NCBI GenBank assembly: GCA_029207755.1
Contig: JARCOQ010000025.1
Coordinates: forward strand, 6,534,739 to 6,598,738
Reading direction: 5' to 3'
Length of the DNA stretch: 64,000 nucleotides
DNA from: Chamaea fasciata
Taxonomy: Eukaryota > Chordata > Aves > Passeriformes > Sylviidae
Shown: positions 20,707 through 32,700 of the stretch, in pieces
How the letters are laid out: each line of letters starts with the position of its first letter
Position numbering within the stretch: position 1 is the stretch's first letter
The notes under the pieces: generated by a model
What the model was told of the DNA's origin: nothing
Database searches by the model: none
What the model saw: the letters and a program-made list of their open reading frames with translations, nothing else
Made by a program: the position numbers and the translations under genes

Positions 20707-23700
20707 GTAGGAAAAGGTGTCGGAACAAGCTCTGCTGCGGAGGTTAAAAGGGAGTGAGGAAACATCAAATTCTTGGAGAAGAAATACTGGGAGAAAGGAC
20801 TTTCCTCCACACTGCCATCCCAGACGCATCTGGCTGCATTAGCAACTGGGGCAGGCTGGGCCAGGAGGGTGTGTGGGTGGATGTCCTGGAGCCTCCAGCG
20901 GCTTCTTTTGGGGGCTCAGGGGTTGCTGGGTGTGCAGGCAGAGATCACATTGTGGTAACTAGCTGGCAGTGAGGGACAGTCCCTCACGGGATCCCCATGG
21001 CCAGGACAAAGTGTGTCCCCACATATGGGAGAGCCCTCCCTGGTACTCCAGGAGGAAAGGGGAGGACGACAGGTTTGGCTTTCAGCGCAGATTTTCTCTT
21101 GCCATGGGGAGCATGGGGGTGGCTTGCTGTGGGACACAGCTTTGAGAGTTTGAGGAACCAGAGGTGACAGCCCGGCACATTTCATGGAGCAACCTCACCC
21201 AGAGGAGACCCCTGCTATGGGGTGCCCTGCAAATAACTCTTTTCCCCGTTTTCCCCTTCTGTATCTGCTGCCATTCTAAACCCAGAGCAAGTGCCTTGGG
21301 CCATAAAGGAGGGGGACACTTTATTTGAGCACTTCGGTCAAACTCTGCAGCTTGTGGAGGAGATATTTAACCCTTTATGCCCCGCTCCCTCCCTGCCGGG
21401 GCCATGCTGGGCTGGGGAGGCATTTCTGGGGTGCCACGGTGGGACCAGGGCTGTGAGCAGGGCTGGAAGGGAATGTGGCACCTGGCCTCGGTGCCCCTGA
21501 GCAGAGCCAGGCTCAGCCCCTCAGTGTGAGTCTCCCGTGCTCTGTGGGGACACCTTTTCCAGGCTTGTCACCCCCACAAGTCTCCGGATCTGGGAGCATT
21601 GCTGGAAAACAGCCCAGCCCAGCTGAGCACGTGTGTCACCCCACTGACCCCTTTGCAGCTCAGGCAGTTTGCTAGAGGGGTCCCCGACCCTTCATCAGCA
21701 CAAACACCCTAGGAAGACACCAATCCCCTTGTGTTGATGCTGCCTAGACCCCAGCAGATGTAGGACCCTTCCTGGGGCAGGAATTATCTTCCCATAGGGG
21801 GAGACAGAGACAGGAGGCACCTGTGTAGGGATCACCTGACTGCTCTAGAGTGCTCAATGTTCTCAGATCCATGGGATCAGGCCAGAGATTTTGGGATTTT
21901 CCTGCAAGACGCCACCAGCAGAGGTTGCTTGGAGAAGGCGTGTAAGACGGAGGGAGTGCAGGATAAACCCACAATCCCTGCACACCCCCTCCCTGCCACA
22001 CATGATTTCACAGACTGTTCCCGACTTCCTCCCTAGGTGTGATTTTCCCAATCACAGTCTCCCAGCCCATCGGTGTCACCAGAGTGATTCCCACCCTATC
22101 ACTGCTCTTGGTGCTTTTTTGGGCTTCCCGCATCCCCTGCATGCGGGGAAGGCTCCAGTGTGGGAGTTCTGCAGCTCCACAGGAGCAGCACAGCCTGTCA
22201 GGCATTTTCCTAACAAACCACTCAGTTTTTAATTCCTTGTCTGCCTCTGAGCATCAGATGGGCCTTTCAGGGGAGATTCCTGCCCTGATCCCAGGAGCTT
22301 TCCTGGGAGCAATATTAGTATTAATATTATGCTGTACACAGTTTGGGTGGGTTTTTCTCATGCAATTTCCACTTGGAATTTTTGATCCCATTGTGTGCCC
22401 AAGCACTCAGCAGCAGGAGATTTTCCTCTGTCTTTTCAGAGCCTGTTTTAATATTGAAAAGCTTTGTAACCTCATCAACTTAATGGTTGCACTCAAGTAT
22501 CTCAGAGGTCTTTCCCAACCTTAAAGATCCTACAATTTCATGAATGCCTGGCAATTGGTACATGTGATGATTTTAGGGGTTGTAGTGTCCTGTATATGGC
22601 ACACAGGACAGGAAACACCACTAAGGAATATTCCCTGGATCTGAAATGCCTCGAGTTTCTCCCAGCCTGTTGCAGGATGCTAAGGATGACAGTGACAGCA
22701 CTTTTGCAGTGCTTATGGCTTTTGTGGTGTCATTCCTGACTGTGACACCAAACCCAGCAATGGCAAAGTGGGTGCTGGGAGTCTGGAGCACCTGGCAGGA
22801 CTTGGGGCCCTGGGGGAACACGTGTGGCCACTGTGCCTGGGAGAGCTCCTGGAGAGCTCCAAGTATCCCCAGAGGGCTGCAGGCAGTGAAGTGATGGCAG
22901 CCAGACCTGAGCAGAGATTTGCAGGCAGGTGGGGAGGGATGTGGGGAGTATCTGCTTCAGGCTCATCCCTAGGGCAGCCAGGACACTAAGCAGGGACATC
23001 CCCTCCAGCACAGGCATGGACAGTGGACTCACTGCAGCCCATTCCTGCACCAACGGGATTCCTCAGACAAGCTTGGCGCAGAGTGGATCCTCACTAGTGT
23101 GACCCTGAGGGGGTCTTGTGGAGATCCCCCACATGCCAGCCCTGCCCCCCACCCACAGGCTGCCCTGGTGCTGCTGAGGCTCAGGGATAGGGAAATGCAT
23201 TTCACAGAATCCCTGAAAGGTTTGTGTGTGAAGGGACCTTACCCTGCCATGGGCAGGGACACCTTCCAGTATCCCAGGTTGCTCCAAGCTCCTTCCAGCC
23301 TTGCCTTGGACTCTTTCAGGGATGGAGCAGCCAGAGCTGCTCTGGGCAACCTGTGCCTTCCTTGCAGGGAAGAATGGAATTGGGAACACGGTGCATGGCA
23401 GCCTAGTTCCAGCTCCAGGCTCCCCATGGACACCCTGGCCCTTGGGCTGCGAGTCTGGGGGAAAACCTGCAGGTCTGATCCTCCTTCCAGGAAACATACA
23501 GACCCAACTGCTGGAGACCTGAGCCCTGGGGGTACGCTGGGAACTTGGTGGTCTCAGGGGTGGTTTTCTCCTGGAGAAATGATGCCCTGAGACATTTGGC
23601 GTGTCTCTACATGGCAGTAGAAGATTCCAAAGCAGCATCCAATGCTCCATCACTCCAGTGGCCACTTCCCATGGACACAGAAGCACAGAGGGACATGGGC

Positions 23701-26700
23701 CACTCCTGCAAGGTGGAGGCAGATTTTATCAGATGGAGAGGGGTCTTGTTTGGATTTGAGTTGGCAGCTCCTGTTCTTCCCTCTCTACCCAGCACACACC
23801 CAGCGAGGTCAAGGGACTGGGATGTCCCACCAAACCCTCTCCCTTTGCTCCAGCCCCTGGTATGCTCCCTCCTAGTTGCTAGGGCCTGAGTCATGCTGCC
23901 TTCCCCCAGAGGGACATTTCCTTGACTTTGGAGAGATGCAGGAGCATCACTTGGGCTGAGCAGGCTAGAGCAGAGGGTTCCCCACTTCCCAACCCCCACA
24001 GGAACAGCTGGAAACCACTTAAAATAGATTTGCTGGTGGAAAACTCCCCCTCCCCTCTCACATCCTTCCTCCCTGCCTGGCAGCAAGCAGAACCCCCAGT
24101 CTGTGATCCCCCCTGTCTGGGCACAGCAGGGTCCCCCAGCCAAGCCCAAACTTCCCTCTCCCAGCCGTGCTTGGGGAAGATGAAACGAGTTCAAAGGGAG
24201 GGGAAGCAGCCAGCTGGGGGTGTCTGGCAGGAACCGGCCTCTCGGCATCCCGGTAGAGGCAGGATGCTTGGAGGAGACGGTGCTGGGGGGATGTTTCGGG
24301 GGGATGGCGCCAGGGGTGTTTGGTGGGATGCAGCTCCTTCAGCACCAGCCTCTCCTGTCTCAGGGGCCCTGTCTCTGCTCTGAGATGTGGGTTGGGCCTT
24401 TTGGAAAGGGCCATAGCAAAAGGAGCTACTGTCCTTGGGATGTGCCAAACCACCCCTTGGCTGGGGATGCTGAATGTGTGGATGCAGCCCAAGCGTATCT
24501 TGGAATGTCCCTGGGGGTCCTCAACTTGTGACCTCACCACAAACACTTTGAAATATGCCAGGAAGAGAAAACCTGCAGGAATCTGATGTTTGCAGGAGCC
24601 CTTGTGCTGGAGTCTCTCTGTCCACAGCCAGAACCTCCACCCTCTGTGCCTAGGCCTCAGCATTGGGGTAGCCTCCCACCCCTGCCCTTCTCACCCTGCA
24701 GCATACCAAGGAGCATCCTGCCAGGGAGAGCTGCCTTTGGTGCTGCTGAAGGTTTGGAATGCACACCTGTGAGGCTGCAGAGCCATGGAAGTTAGATCAG
24801 AATGGTTGGAACTCTCTAAGAAATGGGGGGCAGGAGGCTGGAGCACAGCAGGGGGAGACCCCAGGATAAATGCAGTGTTAGGGGGTGGCTCTGTGGACAG
24901 CGCTGGCATTGTCTGGTGGTTCAGGAGTGCCCTGTCTGGAATGAGATAAAACAGTTCAGGGATAGCAGGAACATCCCTCAGCCCTGCAGTGCCTGCAAGG
25001 CATGAAGTGAGGGGGATGTGCAGGGGACCTCTGTGAGCTCCTGGCTGGAGCTCCTTCCTGGAGGGGGAAGGGGGAAGTTTCCCCCCTGGACTCCCTGTTT
25101 TCCAGGCTCCTGCCTGAGCTCAGGCTCTTCCTGGGATTGTAGCGCTCTTTCCCCTTCTCTCCAGTCCTGCCAAGGGCCACAGGCATGGGGCCAGCTAGGG
25201 CTAGGTCATGGGAAGCCTGGGAAGTCTTGTTGCCTTCAGCCAGCTGGGTGGTGGAGCAGGACACATCTGAGGTGGCTTTTCCCCATTCAAGGTGTCCTAG
25301 GGAAGCTGTGGCTGCACCATCCCTGGAAGCATCCAAGGCCTGGTTGGACAGGGCTTGGAGCAACCTGGGATAGTGAAAGGTGTCCCTGCCCATGAGTGGA
25401 ATGAGATGAGCTTTAAGATGTCTTCCAACCAAACCATTCCATGATTCCTCAAAGAGTTCATGAAGGGTCTTGGCAGGAGAGCGGTGGGCACCCACTGCCA
25501 TGGGATGGGAAGGAGGAGAACACTGGGATGGTTAGGCCCAAATTCCCAGCTCCCAAAACATCTAAGGGCTGATGGGACATCTTTCCAGCACACACAACAC
25601 TTAGTGCCAGGAAACCTTCCTGTCTAACCAGGCCAGTGAACAAGCCAAACTACAGCTCTTCCAGGGCCTGTTTTACATTTGGAGAAATTTCAAAAGCATC
25701 TAGATGACTCAGGGCTCTCACCCAGGAGCTCATCTATTTTCTTTCAACCTCCATTAGTCAGTGAAAAGATGCCATTCAGCCGTACAGGCCCCGTCCCTGA
25801 GAAATCACACTTCATTTCCAAGGAGAACACTCCCATTTTCCCTAACATGGAGGATTTTGGGGGGCTGGTAGGTCTTTGCAGCCACCTCTTTTCTTTCTTC
25901 CCTTGCTGCCCTCCTTCAGGAACATTGTTAGCAAGTGAGAGTGATCTGTGGAGACCTTCATTCCATGGAACAGGCAGGTCTGAACCAAGGATGGAGATTA
26001 AAATGCAGGAACTGCAGCGCAGGAGGGTTTCTGCAGACCTGAGGCTGTTTCCAAGCCACAGTTTCCAGCACACTGCACCAGCTCAGCATGTGGGTGCTAC
26101 ATCAGAGCCAGCATTTCCCACCAAGCTCTGCTCCAACCAGATCTGCTGCGTGGATGAGCTGTGCCAGTACAGCACCAGGAGCTCAATTCCAGTATCATCA
26201 AAATCCCAGAACCCTTGAGATGGGCAGGGATTTACCAGCAGGTTATGTTGATCTGAGATCCTGGTCGAGACCTGTAAATACCCAGGTGAGCTAGTTTTCA
26301 GCTCTACTCTCTGATCCACAGAATAATTTTCAGCCATGAATAGGCTAAGTCAGGGATCAAAGCCATGAGGGCTCTTCCCTCGGCCAGGGGATGCCTGGAT
26401 TAGGCTCGCTGGGAGCTCACACAGCTGCTGCAGTGGCGCCACGAGATCTTCACTGTCAGACACAAAATCAGGTCACTCCCAAAAGCTCCAGATGCTGCCG
26501 TGCCGTTGCAGGGAGGCAAGTAGGGATGTCAGCAACATTCCCAGCTCCTGGAATGGCAGGAAAAATGCTGGGGCATGGAGGTGTCAATTTGGGATGCAGT
26601 GAGGGGCTGAGTGTGGGATTCGCCAGCCCCAGAAGGGGAGGGGAGCCCTGAATCCTGTGCGGGGAGGCTCCAGACTCACTGATATTTGGAGTTGTTCCCA

Positions 26701-29700
26701 AATTCCCTGAATTAAAAGGGCAGGAGGAGATGAATGGCCTCAAGAGACCCTGTGTGGGCTTCCTGAGCAGGACCTTGTCCCCTCCCAGTCCTTGCGTATT
26801 CCAGTAGGGAGAGGCGTGGTCCCCATGCCAGGGGATGCTCTGACCCTGATAGCAGTGTCACATCTGTCCCTTAGCAGAGCTCACATCTGCCAGGGCTGTG
26901 CTGCAGGGCCATGAATGAAAACCTACTCCTTCCTGCTGCTGCACTCCAAACCCCTGCTCTGGGAATGTTTTCATTGGGCTTTTTACCTATTTCTATTGAT
27001 TTTCAGGGTAATGCATTGACCCTTGGCAATGTCTCACCAGGAAATTTGAGGATATGTTCCCAGCAAGGGCACATCTGCAGATGGGGAAACTGAGGCACAG
27101 AGCTGCACCGTGGCTGGCTCAGGATGATGCCATGGGTGAGGGATGGAGGCTGCAAACAGGGAAGGTGTGGAAGCTGAGATTTGGCCGCTCTGTTCCTGCA
27201 CTGGAGTCCTGCCATGGCTGTGCCCAGGGCTCTGGAACCAGGCTTCTCCAGGATCCAGCCCCAGCCCTGGTGATCCCTGCAGGAGTAATTCCATGAAATT
27301 AAATTGTTTCTCTTTCACAGCCCAGGCTGCCTCACAGCGTGGGTTGATAGCCATTTGTGGTATTAAAATAGACTGAATGTGTCTTAAACGGGCCAGGCTG
27401 GCTCAACTGTAGGACCAGACAAGGAGCAATGGGTTCAAACTGAAAAAAAAATTGGAAATTTAGGTTCAGTACTGGGAAGGAATTCTTCCCTGTGAGGATG
27501 GTGCCCAGAGAAACTGTGGCTGCCCCATCCCTGAAGTGTCCAAGGCCAGGTTGGACAGGGCTTGGAGTAACCTGGGATAGTGGAAGGTGTCCTTGCCCAT
27601 GGCAGGGGATGGAATGGGATGAGCTTTAAGGTCTCTTCCCACCCAAACCATTCTGGGATTCTGTGGTTCCCCATGAACTCATCCTGCAGTGAGCAGACAC
27701 CAAACCAGGTGGGGATGTGTGGATGGAACCGAGCAAGGCTCTGCCACGTCCGTGGCCATGGTTCAGGTGTGGTAGCCTCAATCCAAGAGGATCTACCCTG
27801 CCAAGCAGGTGGGACACAGCCAGCCTGTGTTCCCTCATCCCATGGCAGCACGGAGGGTCCATGAGGTCCCCATCAAGCAGAAATTGAGGAGCATCCACAG
27901 CCAAGACCACCCAGGCACGGTGGGACAGACAGCAGGTCCCTCACTGGAGCTGAGAAGTGCTCCTGTGTCTGGGGTACGGACCTATGGATGAGCTTCAGGG
28001 CCCCAGAACTGTCTGGGAACACCCAGACACATTGCCACACTTCCAGGACATGGTTTTCCCTTTCTTGGAGTGACTGGGCTGTGTCCCAAGGGCACTGGCT
28101 TGGTGGAGGTGACAGTGATGCCCCTCTGGGCTGGGTGTCCAAGGGCCCTGTGCAGCTGCTGGCACAGAGACAAGGGAAACACCCCAGGAAAGAGGCTCTG
28201 CCAAAGCAAAAGCTGCTGATTAAGCTGTCCCGGCCCCCGCCAGCCCAGCCTGGCCCTGCAGGCTGGGTGTTGGGGTGAGTCAGGCTCAGCTCACCGTGGT
28301 CTGTGCTGAGCTGGTGCAGAGCATGCAGGAGCCTTTCGATGGGGTCCCAGGTCTTTCCCCACCCCCAAGATGTAGGAATGTGACTCCATCGAGGGGAGGT
28401 GCCATTATCACCTGACCTTTGCTGAGACAGTCCTGCCTCTGGTCTCACCTTCACTCCACATCAGCCAGAGCAGGTGATAGAGCAGGAATAAGTGACTCAC
28501 AGGGGGTGCAGAGGAGCTCAGACACCACTCTGGGGTGCAGTCTGGGAGTGCAGAGGGGCTTGGATGCCCCTCTTGACTTGGAGCCTTTCCCAGTGACCAG
28601 CTCTGGGGTCTGGGCTGGTCTCTGTGTCCTTGCCCAGCCCTTGGCACAGGCATGTGGCCTCTGTCTTGCTCTTGTTGGATATGTGTCATGTGGCCACCAA
28701 CAGCCAAACCACCCTCAGCTCCTCTTACACCCCCAGGTCAATCACACCGGGGCTTTTTAGTCCATTCGTGGTGTCAGAATAAGCTTAACTGTGCCGTAGA
28801 AGGGCCAGATTGGCTCTGTTGACCAGGACGGGAATTTTGGCCACGAGCTCAGGTGAGAGACAGCTGAGACAAAGCCCACCAGCCTCCATTTCCAAACTCG
28901 GATCTGGAGGGACCCCTATGAGGCCAGACCAAATGAAATCTCCTGGGACACCTCCGAGCAGCTTGTACCAAACACCAGGGACTGTTGGCTGTGGGAATCT
29001 GCTCTGAGGGGACCTGTCTGAGTGGCCTGGGACATGCAGGTCCGTGGGTGTACAAGGCAGAACAGGCAGGGCTGGACAAAGGATCAGGGATGGGGACAGT
29101 GGAGCTCCTGCATCCAAATGACCCTGCTTGAAATCAGCCTGACAGTGGGCAATGGCTCATCCAAGGGGTCACAGTGGTGCATTGGCAGGTCCGTGTCTTG
29201 GGGTGGAGGCAGGGGGGAGAGAAAGGTCATAGCAACACAAAGAAGGATGGAAAAAAGAGGAAAATGTGTGGGAGGCACCACAGTGAAAGAACCTGGGAGA
29301 TGAGTTTCATTGTGACACACAGCAGAGTAATTTCAGACTGGAGAGGAGCTGATGGGCTGGAAGAAAACCTCTGTCTGGAAGTACAGGGAAAAGCCCTGCA
29401 GGATCTTGCCGACAGGGGTGTGGGACAGACACAGCTCAGGGAGGGTTGTGGTCTCCTCAGACAGCAGGACATGGAGCATGGAGGGGACCACAGGTGCGAG
29501 AGACTCCTGGGAGGGATGGGGTCATCCTGCCGGGGACAACAGCACTGTCTCAGCCTGGGGAAATGACAACCAGCACAGCTGAGCTGATAGGAACAACATT
29601 AGATTATCCTGGAGACAAATGATTTTTCACAGTGATCCTGCCAAAGCAGCGGGGATGGACACAGAGCCCAGCGCTGGTGGTGGGTTGGGAGGAGTGTCCC

Positions 29701-32700
29701 AAGGGGCTGGTCCTTTTGGAACACCTCTTCACCCAAGGTGACCTGAACTGTCAAGGCCATGGAATGGGAAAGGGGCTGTTACAGAAGCTGCCTGGGCTCT
29801 GACAGGGAGTTCCTGCTCTGGAAGCGCAGCTGCCCAGCTACTGGAGCCAGGTCTTGCACAGGGCGCCCAGTGGCAAGAAAGAGCAATTGATGCTCTCTAA
29901 GGCAGCCACAAAAAGCACCCAGAGCCAGCAGGTTGTCTTGCAGACTAGCAATGAGCTGAGCACCCTGACCATCACCATGGCACCTCTGGCCCTGCATGGA
30001 GGTGGCATTCCCCAGAATGGCTGGATGGGCAGGGCAAGGGGAAGGGGAGACATCACTGGTGATGCCACCAGCAAGAGAGGATGAAATAACCCTGAAAGAC
30101 TGAGATCCTCCTATTTACAGAGTCCTGTGGGCTGAGGGCTGGTGGGAAGTGGGGGGCAAATAGGGGAGGAAGGGCCATGTTTGGTGATGTAGGGAAGAGC
30201 AGAGCAGGATCAGGCACTGGAAAAACATGGGGCACCTGGGTTTTCCCTTCTCTGCACTATGGGACCCAACACCTCCCCCTTGCGCCATCATCCTCCCTCT
30301 CACTGCATTTCCCATTGTTCCCCCATCCCTTCCTTGCCTGGGCTTTGCCCCCTTGCACTGAGCAGGCAACTATGACCAGCAGCTGTCACAGTCTTGGGTG
30401 GTTTGGTTTGGGTTTTGTCAGGTACCAAAGTCTCTGATTACCAAAAGGAGCCGGAGGAAGACAAGGGATTTCTTCCCCAGTCTCTTTCCTGTGTGTCCCT
30501 TGCCAGCCCCCGTCTGTGTTGTCCCTGGCACCAGCCATGGTGCTCTTGCACACTGATCCCAGGTACTAACCTCACCCAGCAGGACTGTGAGCACCCAGAG
30601 GTGACATCCCCCTGTCTCACCCGCTGCCTGGGGTGGCAATATCACCTCTCCATCATTCCTCTAAGGAAGGCACAGAGAGCCAGGACATTGCTGTCATGGC
30701 TGTTTATCCGCCTTCTCCAGACCTTTTCCCTCCCTGCAGCCGGAGATGGGGATGATTTTCTTTGGCCTCCTTCAAAAAAGGGAAGTGCCAGCTCCTGGCA
30801 CCAGGGATGTTTTCTCATTCAGGTTGGTCCATCTTGGCAGATCACAGCTTCCCTCTGCGACTCAGTCTCCCCATCTGTTCACAGAGGGCGTGATGCTCTC
30901 TCTGACAACAGTGAGGGGCCGACGCTGAGAAATGCTGTCTCAGGCATCGCCAGGATTAGCATAGTCCTACGGATTAAATTATTTCTCTTTCTTTTCTGCT
31001 CTGGTAACAGCACTCCATGCCTTTACCTGTGGAATACACAAATGAAACACTCATTTCTCTCAGTGCAAAGGCTCCATTCTCCACTGAGTGGTCCCGACTG
31101 GGAGAGCCAAGGGCTCAGCCTGGGTCCAGATGGACCTGGCAAAGCCTGAGCAGAGCCAGCAAAGCCCTGCGTGGGTGCAGCTCAGATGGGTCTAATTTCA
31201 GGGAGCTTATTCCCCACATTCAGCACTGCTGAGGTGCAGGTTTCTTTAAGGGCTCAAGGAGGTTTGTCTGCTCTGAGGGAGCTCAAAGTGCTCCAATAGC
31301 AGAAGACCAGGAATCCCAGAATCCAGGAGATGCTGCCAAGTTTCTTGGCTTGAGGATGGGGCAGTCACTGATGCGTCTTTTCTCCAGGGGATCATGGAAT
31401 CTAGAATGGTTTGGATTGGAAGGTCCTTAAAGATCATCTCATTCCACTCCCTGTGTGACCCACACATGAGAGGGTCTTGTGGGGATCCCCCACATTCCAC
31501 CCCTGCTTCCCACCCACAGGCAGCCCTGGCTCTGCTGAGGCTCAGGGAGAAGGAAATGCATTTCACAGAATCCCAGAGTTCCAGACTGCTATGGGTGGGA
31601 AGGGACCTCAAAACTCACCCTGTTCCACCCCCTGCCATGACACCTTCCACTATCCCAGGTTGCTCCAAGCCCCATCCAATCTGGCCTTGGAAACTTGCAG
31701 GGATAGGGCAGCCACAGCTTCTCTGGGCCACCTGTGCCAGGGCCTCATCACCCTCACAGGGAGGAATTTCTTCCCAGTATCCCATCTAACCCTGCCCTCC
31801 GGCAGTGGGAAGACATTCCCCCTTGTCCTGTCCCTCCACCCCTTGTCCAACGGGATCTTTTAATCTAAATGAGAAAACAGAGTGCAAATAAACTTCAGGT
31901 TTGCTTCGCATTTGCACTTTTTATTTGTTTTCCTGGTAGCAGATTCTCAGAGGTGAGGGAACATTTAATTGTGGCATTAACTGGAGCCTTCACTTCCAAT
32001 TTGGCATTTCATTTGACTGACTGAGATATATAGATTTCACTGTTCAGACTCATTCCAAGATAAACAACTCAATGGCTTTACACACATGTCCTCTGATCAT
32101 TACTTACACATCTTTATGGTGTGTGGAGGGGGTAGTTACACAGGTTTTGGGGGGAACTGTGGACAGAAGTTGGAAGCCAATTGTAGCCCAAATTGGTACC
32201 TCCAAAATTATTTCCACCAGTTGAAACTACATATAACCAATTCATTAAAAAAAGCCTTAAATGAATCCAGCTGCTTTTGCATTTGAAATTGATCATTTAA
32301 TCAGGGAAGCATGCATTGAACAGAAGGTGCTGGACTGGTTGTTTTGGGTTACTGTGTCCTCTGAGGTTTAGAAACAGTAGATCTCATCAGCACTGCTAAT
32401 TCTCTTGTAGGCATTGGGTGAAGAAAACAACCTCCCTCATTTTGGGAACCTCCAGTCAATTTTTCATTCTTGAATGTCCTAATCTTTGAACGGGGTCAAG
32501 TGCAAGAAAGGAAATATTCCCTTTGCAGTGACAAATCATGGTATGAGGATCCTGATCTAGTAAGTTGCAGCCTAAGAAACTGAGTTTAGTTGTTGTCCGC
32601 AAAGTCAGGAGTCAGGTTAGCAAGAGAAGTGTAAAACCCAAGACACTAAAAGGCAGCCAATACCAATCTCTTGTTCCAAGTGTAATTTAGGATTATCTCC

